DNA of 64,000 nucleotides, from positions 6,797,001-6,861,000 of the forward strand of contig JAPVLO010000097.1 in NCBI GenBank assembly GCA_027257055.1, read 5' to 3'. Positions 27,301 to 39,300 of the stretch are shown one piece after another. Within the stretch, counting starts at the first letter, position 1; each line of letters opens with the position of its first letter. Origin of the DNA: Cephalopachus bancanus (taxonomy: Eukaryota; Chordata; Mammalia; Primates; Tarsiidae). The notes beneath the pieces are model-generated. The model was not told the origin of the DNA. It worked only from the letters and a program-made list of their open reading frames with translations, and searched no databases. The translations under genes were made by a program, and so were the position numbers.

Positions 27301-30300
27301 ATAATAGTAAAAATGTTCGAAAACAAAGGCAAAATAAAGATATTCAAGACAGGGTACAGTGGCTCATGCCTATAATCCCAGCACTTTGGGAGGCCGAAGT
27401 GAGAAGACTGCCTGAGCCCATGGGTTTGGGACCAGCCTGGGCAACTTGGCAAGATCTCATCTCTGCAACAACAACAACAAAAATTTAGCACTATTAAAGG
27501 TAATTATATTATTTGATAGCATAAATGCACATTACTTCTCCTTTCTTCTCTTAACTGGGTTTAAAAACTATTGTATAGAATAATATGTATATAGTTGTAT
27601 TTTTGGAAATATATAAAAATGTAACAGCTTTGCAAATAAAAGTATAGAGGAGATAAGTGGGAAGAAAGTTGTATTGTGGTAAGGAAATGACTTCAGATGG
27701 TAGCCAGAAGACACAAGAAAAAATGAAAAAAACCCAGTGACAAAAAAGGTCATATAGCAAGTGCTGTGGTCAGATGTGGTGGCTCACACCTGTCACCCCA
27801 GCACTTTGAGAAGTGGAGATGAAAGGATTGCCTGAGTCCAGGGGCAATGTGGCAACACCTCGTCTCTACAATTAAAAAAATAAAAATTTAAAAAATTAGC
27901 CTGATGTGGGATATGTGCCTGTATTTCCAGCTACTTGGAATGTTGAAGTGGAAGGACTGCCTGAGCCCAGCAGGATGAGGCTGTGGTAGCCATGAGCATG
28001 CCCCTGCACTCCAATCCTGGGCGACAGAGTGAGACTCTGACTCAAAAAAAAAAAAAAAAAAACCCGGTAAATGTCCTTGCTCTCTTACCTTCCTCAGCTT
28101 CTTTAAAAGACGTAAAATTATATAAGAAAATAATTATAACAAGGTATTGTTGGGTTTGTAATATACATTTAGATGCAAGGTGTAACAACACACACACACA
28201 GAGACAAAGAGGTAAGAAGGAAATGAGCTTGTATAAAAGAAAGGTTTCGGCCAGGCGCAGTGGTTCATCCTGTAATCCCAGCACTTTGGGAGACCGAGGC
28301 GAGAGGATTGCCTGAGCCCAGGGGTTCAAGACTAGCCTGGGCAACTTGGCGAGACCTCGTCTCCACAATAAATCTCAAAAATTAGCCAGGTGCTGTAGTG
28401 CACACATGTAGTTCCAGCTACTTGGAAGGCTGAGGCAGAAGGATCACTGGAGCCCAGCAGGTCAAGGCTGCGGTGGCCGTGAGCATGCCACTGCACTCCA
28501 GCCTGGGAGACAGAGTGAGATTCCAACTCAAATAAATAAATGCTTCTTTATCTCATTGAATAAGTTAATAGACAAATGCAATAGATTCCAAAAAGATTCC
28601 TATTGCAAGGCCTAGAGCAACCACTAAGAAAAACACTCCAGGCCAGATGCAGTGGCTCACACCTATAATCCCAGTTCTTTGAGAGGCCAAAGTGAGAGGA
28701 TTGCCTGAAGCCACAGGTTCAAGACCAGCCTGGGCAACTTGGTGAGACCTCATCTCTACAATAAATCAAAAAATTAGCCAGACATGGTGTGTCTCTGTAG
28801 TTCCCGCTACTTGGAAGGCTGAGGTGGAAGGATCACCTGAGTCCTAGCAGGTTGAGAATGCAGTGGCCGTGGGCATGCCACTGCACTCTAGCCTGGGCAA
28901 CACAGTGAGACTCCAACTCAAAAGAAAAAAAAAAAAAGAAAAACACTCCAAAAGGATGTTGAAAAACTATAAAGGAGTTCAAGTATTACAGTAGAAAATA
29001 TTTGCTTAATGCAAAAGAAATCAGGAAATAAGAGAGAAACAAAAAGTAAAGGACTCATATAGAAAACAAAAGCAAATGGTAGACCTAAGTCTACCTACTA
29101 CATCAATAACATTAAATGGGCATGGCCTAAATAATCCAATCAAAAGGCAAAGAGTGTCAAGCTAGATAAACAACAAAATCCAACTATATGCTAACTACTA
29201 GAAACACACATTAGATTCAAAGATACAAAAGCTAAAAAGAAAAAGGAAAGTTATTATACAAAGAGCAACCATAGAAAGCTGGAATGGCTAGACTAATATC
29301 AGATGAAAAATGACTTTAAGCAAAAAAATGTTACTAGAGATAAAGAGGAACATTAATGATACGGTAGCCAATAAATCAGGATTATTTAACATTTTAAATA
29401 TATATGCACCACACAACAAACCCTAATTATCTCTAAGAAGCAAAAACTGAAACAAAAGAAAAAAATTAAGAATTTAACAATTACTTGAAGATTTCAATAT
29501 CCTACTTTCAATGAACATAACTAGACAGAAAATCAACAGGGAAACCACAGACCTGAAAAACACTGTAAACTGGGCTCGGTGGCTCAGTCTGTAATCCCGC
29601 ACCTTTGGGAGGCTGAGGTGAGTGGATTGCCTGAGCCCGCGGGTTCGAGACCCGCCTGGCCAGTGAGACCTCATCTCTACAATAAATCAAAAAAATCAGC
29701 CAGGCGTGGTAGCGCATGCCTGTAATTCCGGCTACTCGGAAGGCTGAGGCGGAAGGATTGCCGGAGCCCAACAGGTCGAGGCTGCGGTGGCCGGGAGCGG
29801 CCACTGCACTCCAGTCTGGGCAACAGAGTAAGACTCCAACTCAAAAAAAACACAAAACACTATAAGCCAACTAGACCTAACACACGTCTATAGAATACTT
29901 CACCTAACAATAATAGTATTCTTAAGTGCATGTGAAGCATTCTTCAAGACAGACCTTATACTAGGACATAAACCAAATGTCAACCAACTTAAATGGAATT
30001 TATTTATAAAAATTGTGTATTTATTCTTACATGTCTAAACTTCAATACTCTCCATTTGATGTGATACACCTATCAAGATGCTTTTTCCACTACTCAAAAC
30101 AGTTTATGAACTCATCGATTTTGATGCCTTTTAGTGCTTCTGCTGTTTTTGTGTTTCACCTCTTCTACATCAGCAAAACATTTCCCTTTGAGGAGTTTTT
30201 CCAGTGGGAAACAACAACAAAAAATATCATTTAAGGTGGGATTAGGTGACCAGAGAGAGTAAGGCACAAAAGGTCATACCATTTTTGTTCAAAAACATCT

Positions 30301-33300
30301 AAACACTCAGCATGGTGTGGGCAGGTGCACTGGTAAATCAACCCTCATGAAATGGGCAAACACATCGAAAGAACCTAACAAAAAATTCATTGGAACTGAA
30401 CACAACTTCTCACAACACTAACCGGTATACTGATGCCGATGGGCTCCTGGAACACTTACCTAGCAGGGGAAAAGCCTATACTACAAGGGGCCCACCCTCC
30501 AAAAAATAATTCTGGTTTTTTGGGTCCCCCTTAACAGAAAGGGTCTCTACCTACAACATAATGAAATCAGATATCAGTAACAAAAAGAGAGTAGAGGTAA
30601 CTCACAAATATGTGGATATTAAACAACACACTCCTAAGCAACCAATAGGTCAATAAAGAAATCATGAAGGAATTTGGAAAATACTTTGAGATGAATAAAA
30701 ATGAAGACGCAACATACCAAAATCAATGGGATGCAGCTAAAGCAGTAGTTAGAAGTAAATTTATCACCATAAATGCCTGTGTTAAAAAAGAAAAGAGCTA
30801 GGCACAATGGCTCTTGTCTGTAATCCCAACATTTTGTGAGCAGGAGACTGCTTGAGGCCAAGAGTTAAAAACCAGCCTAGGCAATATGGCAAGACCATGT
30901 TACTACCAAAAATCTAAAAAAGAAGAAAGATCTCAAATCTATAACAACTTCTCACCTTAAGATCGTGGGAAAAGAAGAGGAAAATAAATGTTAAAGCAAG
31001 TAGAAAAAAAGAAATAATAAAGATCAGATCAGAGGTAAATACAGAATAGAAAAACAAGAGCAAAATATTTGAGAAAAATCTACAAAACCAAAGTTGATTA
31101 AAAAAAAAAAAAAAAAAATCAGCTGGGCTCGGTGGCTCAGCCTGTAATCCCGCGCTTTGGGAGTCTGAGGTGAGTGAATTGCCTGAGCCCACGGGTTCGA
31201 GACACGTCTGGGAAACTAGGCAAGACCTCATCTCTACAATAAATCAAAAATTAGCCGGGCGTGGTAGCGCGCGCCTGTAGTTCCAGCTACTTGGAAGGCT
31301 GAGGTGGAAGGATCGCCAGAGCCCAGCAGGTTGAGGCTGCGGTGGCCGGGAGCGTGCCACTGCCCTCCAGCCTGGGCGACAGAGTGAGACTTCAACTCAA
31401 AAAAAAAAAAAAAAATCAAAACTGACAAACTTTTACCTAGAATAACTAAGAAAAATGAAAAGAATCACAAACTACTAAGCTCAGGAATGAAAGAGGGGCA
31501 TTACTACTAGCCTAACAGATATAAGGATTTTAAGGGAAGACTATGAATAATTATAAACCAATAAATTAGATAATTTAGGTAAAACAAAGTCCTAGAAACA
31601 AAGAAAATACCAAAACTGACTCAAAAAGAGACAACCTGAATAGACCTTTAACAAAAATACTGAATCAAAAAAGAAAAATCCAGGTCCAGATGACTTCACT
31701 GGCCAATTCTACTAAACATTCAAAGAAAACTTAATGCTAATACTATTAAGTCCCCTAAACCCTTCCAACAAATAGAAAAGGAGAGACCACGTCTCAACAA
31801 ATACTGTAAGGTCAGTATTAATGATACCAAAAACAGACAAGGACATCACAAGAAAACTACTGACCAATAACTCTTATGAATATAGATACAAAAATTATCA
31901 GCCAAGTACTAGCAAACTGAATCCAGCAACATTTTATATGCATTATACACCATAACTAAGTCATGTTTATTTCAGGAATGCAAGGGAGGTTTAGCATCAG
32001 GACATTAATTATTATCAAATACCATATCAATAGAATAAAAGCCAAAACCATATGATCATTTCAACAGATGCAAAACTAGCATTTGAAAAATTAAACATCC
32101 CAGCCAGGCTCGGTGGCTCAGCCTGTAATTCCGCGCCTTTGGGAGGCTGAGGTGAGTGGATTGCCTAAGCCCGCAGGTTCGAGACCCGCCTGGGCAGCGA
32201 GACCTCATCTCTACAATAAATCAAAAAATCAGCTGGGTGTGGTAGCGCATGCCTGTAATTCTGGCTACTCAGAAGGCTGAGGCAGAAGGATCGCCGGAAC
32301 CCAGCAGGTCGAGGCACTCCGGTCTGGGCGACAGAGTGAGACTCCAACTCAAAAAAAAAGAAAAATTAAACATCCCTTTCTTTCAGATAAAAATACTCAA
32401 CAAAAGAGGAACAGAATAAGTTTTCTCAACCTGATAAAGGTGATCTACAAAAGACCCACAGATAACATCAAGCTTATGGGAAAAAGACTAAATGCGTTCC
32501 CCCTAAGATCAGGAATAAGACAAGTATATCTAAGATGAGTAATAAGGCAAGGATGCCTCCAGTCACTACTTCTGTTCAACATTATTCTGAGAGTTCTAGT
32601 CAAGGCAATTCAGCAAGAAAATGAAATAAAAAGCATCCATATCACAAAGGAAAAGGTAAAATTATTTATAGACAACATGATTTTGTATAGTAGTCCCTCA
32701 TCCATGAAGGATACAGTCTAATATGCCCAGTGGATGTCTGAAATCCAATAGAAAGTAACCTTATATATACTATACTTTTTCCTACATTCAATACATGAGA
32801 AAGTTTAATCTATAAATTAGACACAGTAATAGATTAACAACAATAACAAATAATAAAATAGACTATAATAATATGCCAGCATCAGTACTCTTGCTCTTTG
32901 GGGCTATTATTAATTAAAATAGGGTTACTTGAACACTAGCACTGCGATAGTGGATTCTGCAACAGTCAAATGAACAACAGGCAGGTAGCACATACAGTAT
33001 GGATACACTGGACAAAGATGAATGGAGGTGGAATGGAGCAGGATGGAGAGAAGCATCATGTAGCTCAGAATGGCATACAATTTAAGACTTACAAATTTTT
33101 TATTTCTGGAATTTCCCATTTAATATTTTCAGACTGCAGTTGACCGCTGGTAAATGAAACAGTGGATAAGGAGGAGGGGTATTACTATATATGGAAAATC
33201 CTAAGTCCTCTAAAAAACTATTCAAACAAAAGTTTAAAAAGGTAGCAGGATATAAGATCAACAATCAACTGTATTTTTAAACACTTGCAATGAGTAACTG

Positions 33301-36300
33301 TAAATTAAGAAAACTACTCTATTGACAATAGCACCAAAAAGAATACTGCGTTTTGGAATAAATTTAACAAAAGTATAAAACTAAGATTGAAAAGCTATAA
33401 AATGTTGTTGAAAGAAATTAGAGATCTAAATAAACAGAAAGACATTCAATGTTCATGGATAAGAAATCTTAATACCCACCTCACTGGATTCTTAATTGAA
33501 TTAGATAATATATATGAGAGAAGTTTTGAGTTTTAAAATTATTAGTAATTGCTATTAATGCCAAGTGGTCCACAATTCAAACTTTTCTTCAACTAAGTAC
33601 TCAAAATATCATTAGGAAGTAATACTAGAATAGTTGTAGATAGATAATACTGAGAATAAAATAACTAGGTCATCTAAATTTTGAATCATCTTCTAACTCA
33701 AATGTTTTGATTCTCCTCCTGAAATTCTAATCAATTATTTATCTCAAAGGCATAATTCCAATGAGCAGCAACAATCTAGTAAAGAACACTTAAAAATGTA
33801 AAAGGAACTAAACATTAGTCTCTTCTAAGGACCAGGGACCAGGTCCCTTTGAATTCAATCCTGATAAATATCTGAGATTCACTTCTTCCAATCATAAAAG
33901 ACTGGCTAGTTTTTGCCTATTTATTCTATAGGCATGTTGAAAGAAAATAATCATACATTAGGCTACACAGCACCTTTCCTCTATAAGTATTAAAATATTA
34001 AAAGTGTAAAGTGGTCCAGTATCCACTTTCCACCTGGTATATAATTTAACACACTCTACTTTTTTCTACCCACTGAACTGCTATGACCTAAAATGCCAAT
34101 GACTTCGTGGAGAGCTGATCTGGATGGAGGTTCTAGGATTTCTCCATATTCCTGACATTTGTAAACACTGCCCCTGAAAGGTTAGCAGACACATACAAAT
34201 CTAAGATCCATAAAGACTCTACAGTTCATCTGTTACAATTTACACATATATAAAATGCCTGACTGGTGATCTTCTATTTTCTTCACAAATAGTCCAGGGT
34301 TAGAAAAATGGAGAAATACACATGTCACTCTTTCACAGGCAGACCAGGAATACAAAGTCTTTCTTTATAATGGAACAAAAAATGTGCCTCCCATTCATAT
34401 CCTGAGATGCAAGGGTCCCCTCTACAACCATACAAAATAAACCTACTTTTATTTCCACAGGACAGTCCTATAAATACTTAGGTGTGTCTATCATATCCTA
34501 AGTTATTTTCTTCCCCAAGTACTATGGGCCCAATTCCTTTTTTTCAACATTTCATAGTTTCTCTTAAAGAGAGCATAAAGTCACTTAAATTTTTCTCTTT
34601 CCCTCATTTTCTGCATTGGAGGAAATGAAAGAAAAAAATTAAATAATTCAGTAAGTTTACAGCTGGACATGGTGGCTCATGCCTGTAATTCCAGCACTTT
34701 GGGAGGCAGAGGCAAGATGATTGCCTGAGCTCAGAGGTTTGAGACCAGCCTGAGCAGTATGGCAAGACCTCATCTCTACAATAAATCAAAAAAAATTAGC
34801 CAGGCATGGTGGCACATGCCTGTGGTTCTAGCTACTTGGAAGGCTGAAGCAGAAGGATCACCTGAGCCCAGTATGTCTAGGCTGCGGCGGCCGTGATTGC
34901 ACTCCAGCCTGGGCGACAGAGTGAGACGCCAATTCAAAAAATAATAATAATAATAATTGATATTCTGGTTTTTGCTATGAGTTATGGTACATCTCCCCAT
35001 CTTCCATTTACATGGATGATTTACCAAAACAGAGCTTTCATTTATCCATATTTATCTGTATTAAATTTCACCTTTTAAAATTAAAATTCATCTTTAAATC
35101 ACATTTCATCTTTTAGAGTAGGCCCATAAGATTTCAGACAATTTTTACATTCCATTATTTGTTGCTGCTTTTATATATGCATGCATTACATAAACAAGTT
35201 TGTTGGAGAAAAGTTAAACCAGTGTAATCTATGGAAATCAGGAAACTGATTTAATTTCCAGGAGAAATATTGTATCTACCTTATTTACTATTGCATCCAT
35301 GAAACTTAGCATAGAACCAATCATATAGTTAACACTAAAATGTATGGGTAAATAACAAAATACATCAATAACCTTAAAGTATTCATATTTCCTTGATCCA
35401 GAAATTCCAATTCTTATTATCTATCTATCCTAACAAAATAATTGAGACACATATCACAACCTAAATACAAAAACATTTGGCTTACTTTGATTTATAAGTA
35501 ATTCTTAAACAAAAAAGCATAGGCAACCTAAATGGGCAACAGATAAATTATTAATAGATTATGCAGTCATTAAAAATTCAACTATTGAGGTCATAATACA
35601 GAAAATGGTAAGTGAAAGAAAAACAGGATATAAAAATGGTATTGCAGAATACCAATTATGTAAAAATAGAAGAAGTATACATATTGTTTCCAAAGAGGCT
35701 TAAAAACTTTGGGGAATGAAATGTTCTATATCTTGATTACAGTGGTAGCCATAGCTTTATCAAAATTTTCAACATTCACTGTAAATGAGGTTCTTTAAAA
35801 ATAACAAGAATTATACCTCAATGAAGTTGACATTAAAAAAGGAGATTTAAAAATTTGCTCATAGTTTTTGTTTTGTTTTGTTTGTTGTTTGAGTTGGAGT
35901 CTCACGTCACTGCCCAGGTTGGAGTGCAGTGGCACTCTCACTGCCACCCCGGCGTCGACCTGCTGGGCTCCAGCGATCTTTCCACCTCAGCCTTCCAAGT
36001 AGCCAGAACAAAAGGCGTGCTACCACACAAGGCTGATTTTTTTGTTTATTGTAGAGACAAGGTCTCACCATGTTGCCCAGGTTGGTCTTGAACCCTCAGG
36101 CTCAGGCAATTCTCTCCTCTTGACCTCCCAAATTACTGGTATTACAGACTTGAGCCACCACGCCCAGTCAAAAAATTTGCTCATAGTTTTAAGCTGTGAC
36201 TTCTGTTGTAATTTTTCTGTTTTCCACATTTTCTACAACAAATATCACTTTTCTAATTTTAAAAATGAGGGTGGGTAGACACTGAGATTAAAGATCCATC

Positions 36301-39300
36301 CTTAGAGACTGTTGAAAATTTGGTGGATGTTAATAGATATTAAATAAATAGCAATCAGAGTATCTACAGCTAAATGCTGAACAGGTACTAAAAATATACA
36401 GGACATTCCTGCTGTGTATCACTGTATTCCACAAGAATGGTGTTCCCCAGAGTTCTGTGACATGCAGGCACTGTATACTTACTTTATTTAGTCCTTGTGA
36501 TACTTCTATGAAGAAGGTATGAGCCACATTTTAGAGATAAAATTGACATGAGATTAGTTCAGGCACTGTGGCTCACACCTATAATCCCTTGGCACTTTGG
36601 GATGCCAAGGTAAGAGGACTGCTTGAGCCCAGAAGTTTAAGACCAGCCTGAGCAACATAGCAAGATCTTGTCTTTACAAAAATAAAAAAATTAAAGCAAC
36701 CCCTCAGGTCCTCTCTCACTGTTGGAGCTTTTCTGTCCTCACAATAAATTCTGCCTTAAAATAAATAAATAAAAATAAATAAATAAATTAGCTAGGTGTG
36801 GTGGCCCAAGCCACAGTCTCAGCTACTCATGAGGCTGAGGCAGAAGGATCGCCTGAGAGGTCAAGGCTGCAGGGATCCATGACCTGCCACTGCACTCCAA
36901 TCTAGGCAACAGAGTAAGACCCCAACTAAAAACAAAAACAAAAAGAGCTGGGCGTGGTGGTTCAAGCCTGTAATCCCAGCACTTCAGGAGGCCGAGGCAA
37001 GAGGATTGCCGGAGTCCAGAGGTTCTAGATCAGCCTGGGCAACTTGGTGAGACCTCGTCTCTATAAGAAATCAAAAAAGTAGCTGGGCATAGTGGCACGT
37101 ACCTATAGTTCCAGCTACTTGGAAGGCTGAGGCAGAAGGATCACCAGAGCCCAGCAGGTTGAGGCTGCGGTGGCTGTGAGCGTGCCACTGCAATCCAGCC
37201 TGGGCGAGAGTGAGACGCCATCTCAAAAAAAAAAAAAAAAAAAGAAAGAAAGAAAAAGGTTAACAACTTGCACAAGATTATAAAGATATTAAAGTAGAGC
37301 TGGGAGTCAAGTCCATGTCTGTTAACTCCAAGGTCAGTGCTCGTCCTACAATGCTATACTCCACTACTTTCCACAAAAGGCTAAGCCCTCTCCAAGTCCT
37401 TTATTATCTATTAGCACCCTTATTCTATGGCCCTAGATAAAACTTTCAGGTTACTATACATCATATACTTAGTTGCTTCAAGCTAACAAGAGCCCTCTTA
37501 AGAACAGTTATTCAATAAGTAATGAATCCATATACTAGTAATATCATCCAGACCATTTTGCCATATTCAAAGCCTACCTTCCTCACTCAATTATAAGGTT
37601 CATCTATTCTTACCATTAATTAAAGTCTGAAAAGTGACTTCTCAGATTCATGAGTAGTTTTCTAAAGTTATTAATGCTTTTAATTACGTATTTAAGGAAT
37701 ATTTTGGAGGCAAATTTGGCAATGCCTGCTGTACTATTAACATTTGAAACGATTTAACTTCTATCAATGTATCCTATGAAAACCTATGTTTACAAAACTG
37801 TACCAAAAAATACATGTAAAGATGTGTATGACAGCATCATTTATAATAGCAGAAAGTAGGACAAACAATATCAATGTCTGTAAATAGGCAAGTGGTCAAA
37901 AAATGATGATACATCAATACAGTAGACTACTATACAGTTCAAAAAAATCAAGGAAGATATATAGCTGCTAACATGAGAAAGATATAATAAAATTGTTAAT
38001 AATCTTCAAATGGGAATTATATTTTAGTGATTTTTTTTACAAGAATATATACTGCTTCTGTAAGCAAAATAAGCAAAGAAGTCAAAACTCAACACACTGA
38101 TATGTTATGGCCTCCAAATTCCTTAGGGGCTGCCGCTATTGCCCCTCTTTCCTCATATGCTTGGATTCAAATACTTAAGTGTATTCTCTATGCCAAGTAA
38201 CTTACTAGGGCCTGAGACTAATAAAGTTAGTGACAGAGAATCCTTGCCTCTGTTGAGGTTTTTTTTTTTTTTTTTTTTTTTGAGACAGGACATAGCTCTT
38301 GTCACCCAGGCTGGAGTGCAGTGGCATGATAATGATAACTCACTGCAACCTTCAACTTCTGGGCTCAGGCAACCACCACCACACCTGGCTAACTTTTTTT
38401 TTTTTTTTTAATTTTTGAGGAGACAGAATTTTGCTATGTTTCCCAAGCTAGCCTTGACTTCCTGGCCTCAAGCGATCCTCGCCTCTCAAAGTGTTGAGAT
38501 TACAGGCATCAGTACCATGCACAGCCCTCTGTGGAACTTATCATCATCAAAAGGAAAAACAAAAGCAATAATAATAAACTGTGAGAGTACCATAGAAATG
38601 AAAGTAGAGTACACAAGTGGGAACAGTAATAGAAGAGCCTAACCTAGCCTTGAGGAAGGGCAGCAAGAGAGGAACGCCAGCACTTTCTCCTGAGGGATGA
38701 CTATCAGTAGAATAAGGCCATTGCCACTATGGTGTTAAGCTGGTTGCACAGCCTTTGCAAGCTTGGTGAGCACTAAAGAGACTAGTCTCTCATTTCATGA
38801 AGCCCAGCAGCACTGTAACAACTGTGCAGGTGATGATCATGTACACTGTAAACCTTTGATAAGAGTGGAAAAAAAGAACTTATCCAGGGACTGGTTCTGG
38901 AATTGCAGAAAGAAGACGCAAATTCTATACCCTGTCACAGCATGAAAATAAGTTGATGAAAAAGAATCTCAATTACTTTAGAAGTAATTTTCACACTTTT
39001 TTCACTTTATTTTTTTAATTCACACGCTTTTGTAGAGTGGGACTGATGCAGAATGTATCGCAGTTTGTGACATAAAATAAGTAATCAAGTCCTTGCTCAT
39101 CATTCTCAAACAAGTGATAGAAGAGGTAAAGAAAACTGAAAAGGGCCATAGTGTAGGATTTCCCACAGGTTTACAAAAGACTGAATAAAATCAAAAAGGT
39201 TTTATTGCCTCACAAGGCCCCTTCCACATACTTTTTTTGTTTTTGTTTTTTGTTTTGTTTTTGTTTTTTTGAGTTGGAGTCTCACTCTGTCGCCCAGACT

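Larger units (their letters stand above)
26560..33475 (+). mobile_element. Long ancient L1 (L1M/ME-like), multiply interrupted
   Basis: L1 sequence can be followed in order on the plus strand: ORF1 start (26730-27090, 27226-27350), endonuclease part of ORF2 (28940-29568, 29851-30000), then reverse-transcriptase region (30541-30796, 30921-31120, 31416-32101, 32360-32688, 33187-33475). Recognisable strings include aatgaagacgcaacatacca, gggatgcagctaaagcagta and gacatcacaagaaaactact. Alus, a mariner MITE and a MER2-like element interrupt it. It breaks off before the 3' end. No ORF survives. Confidence 0.85.

Noticed and set aside
38763..38945. 60-codon cysteine/histidine-containing frame in intron 1
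   Set aside because: No regular zinc-finger spacing, no similarity I recognise and no splice context.
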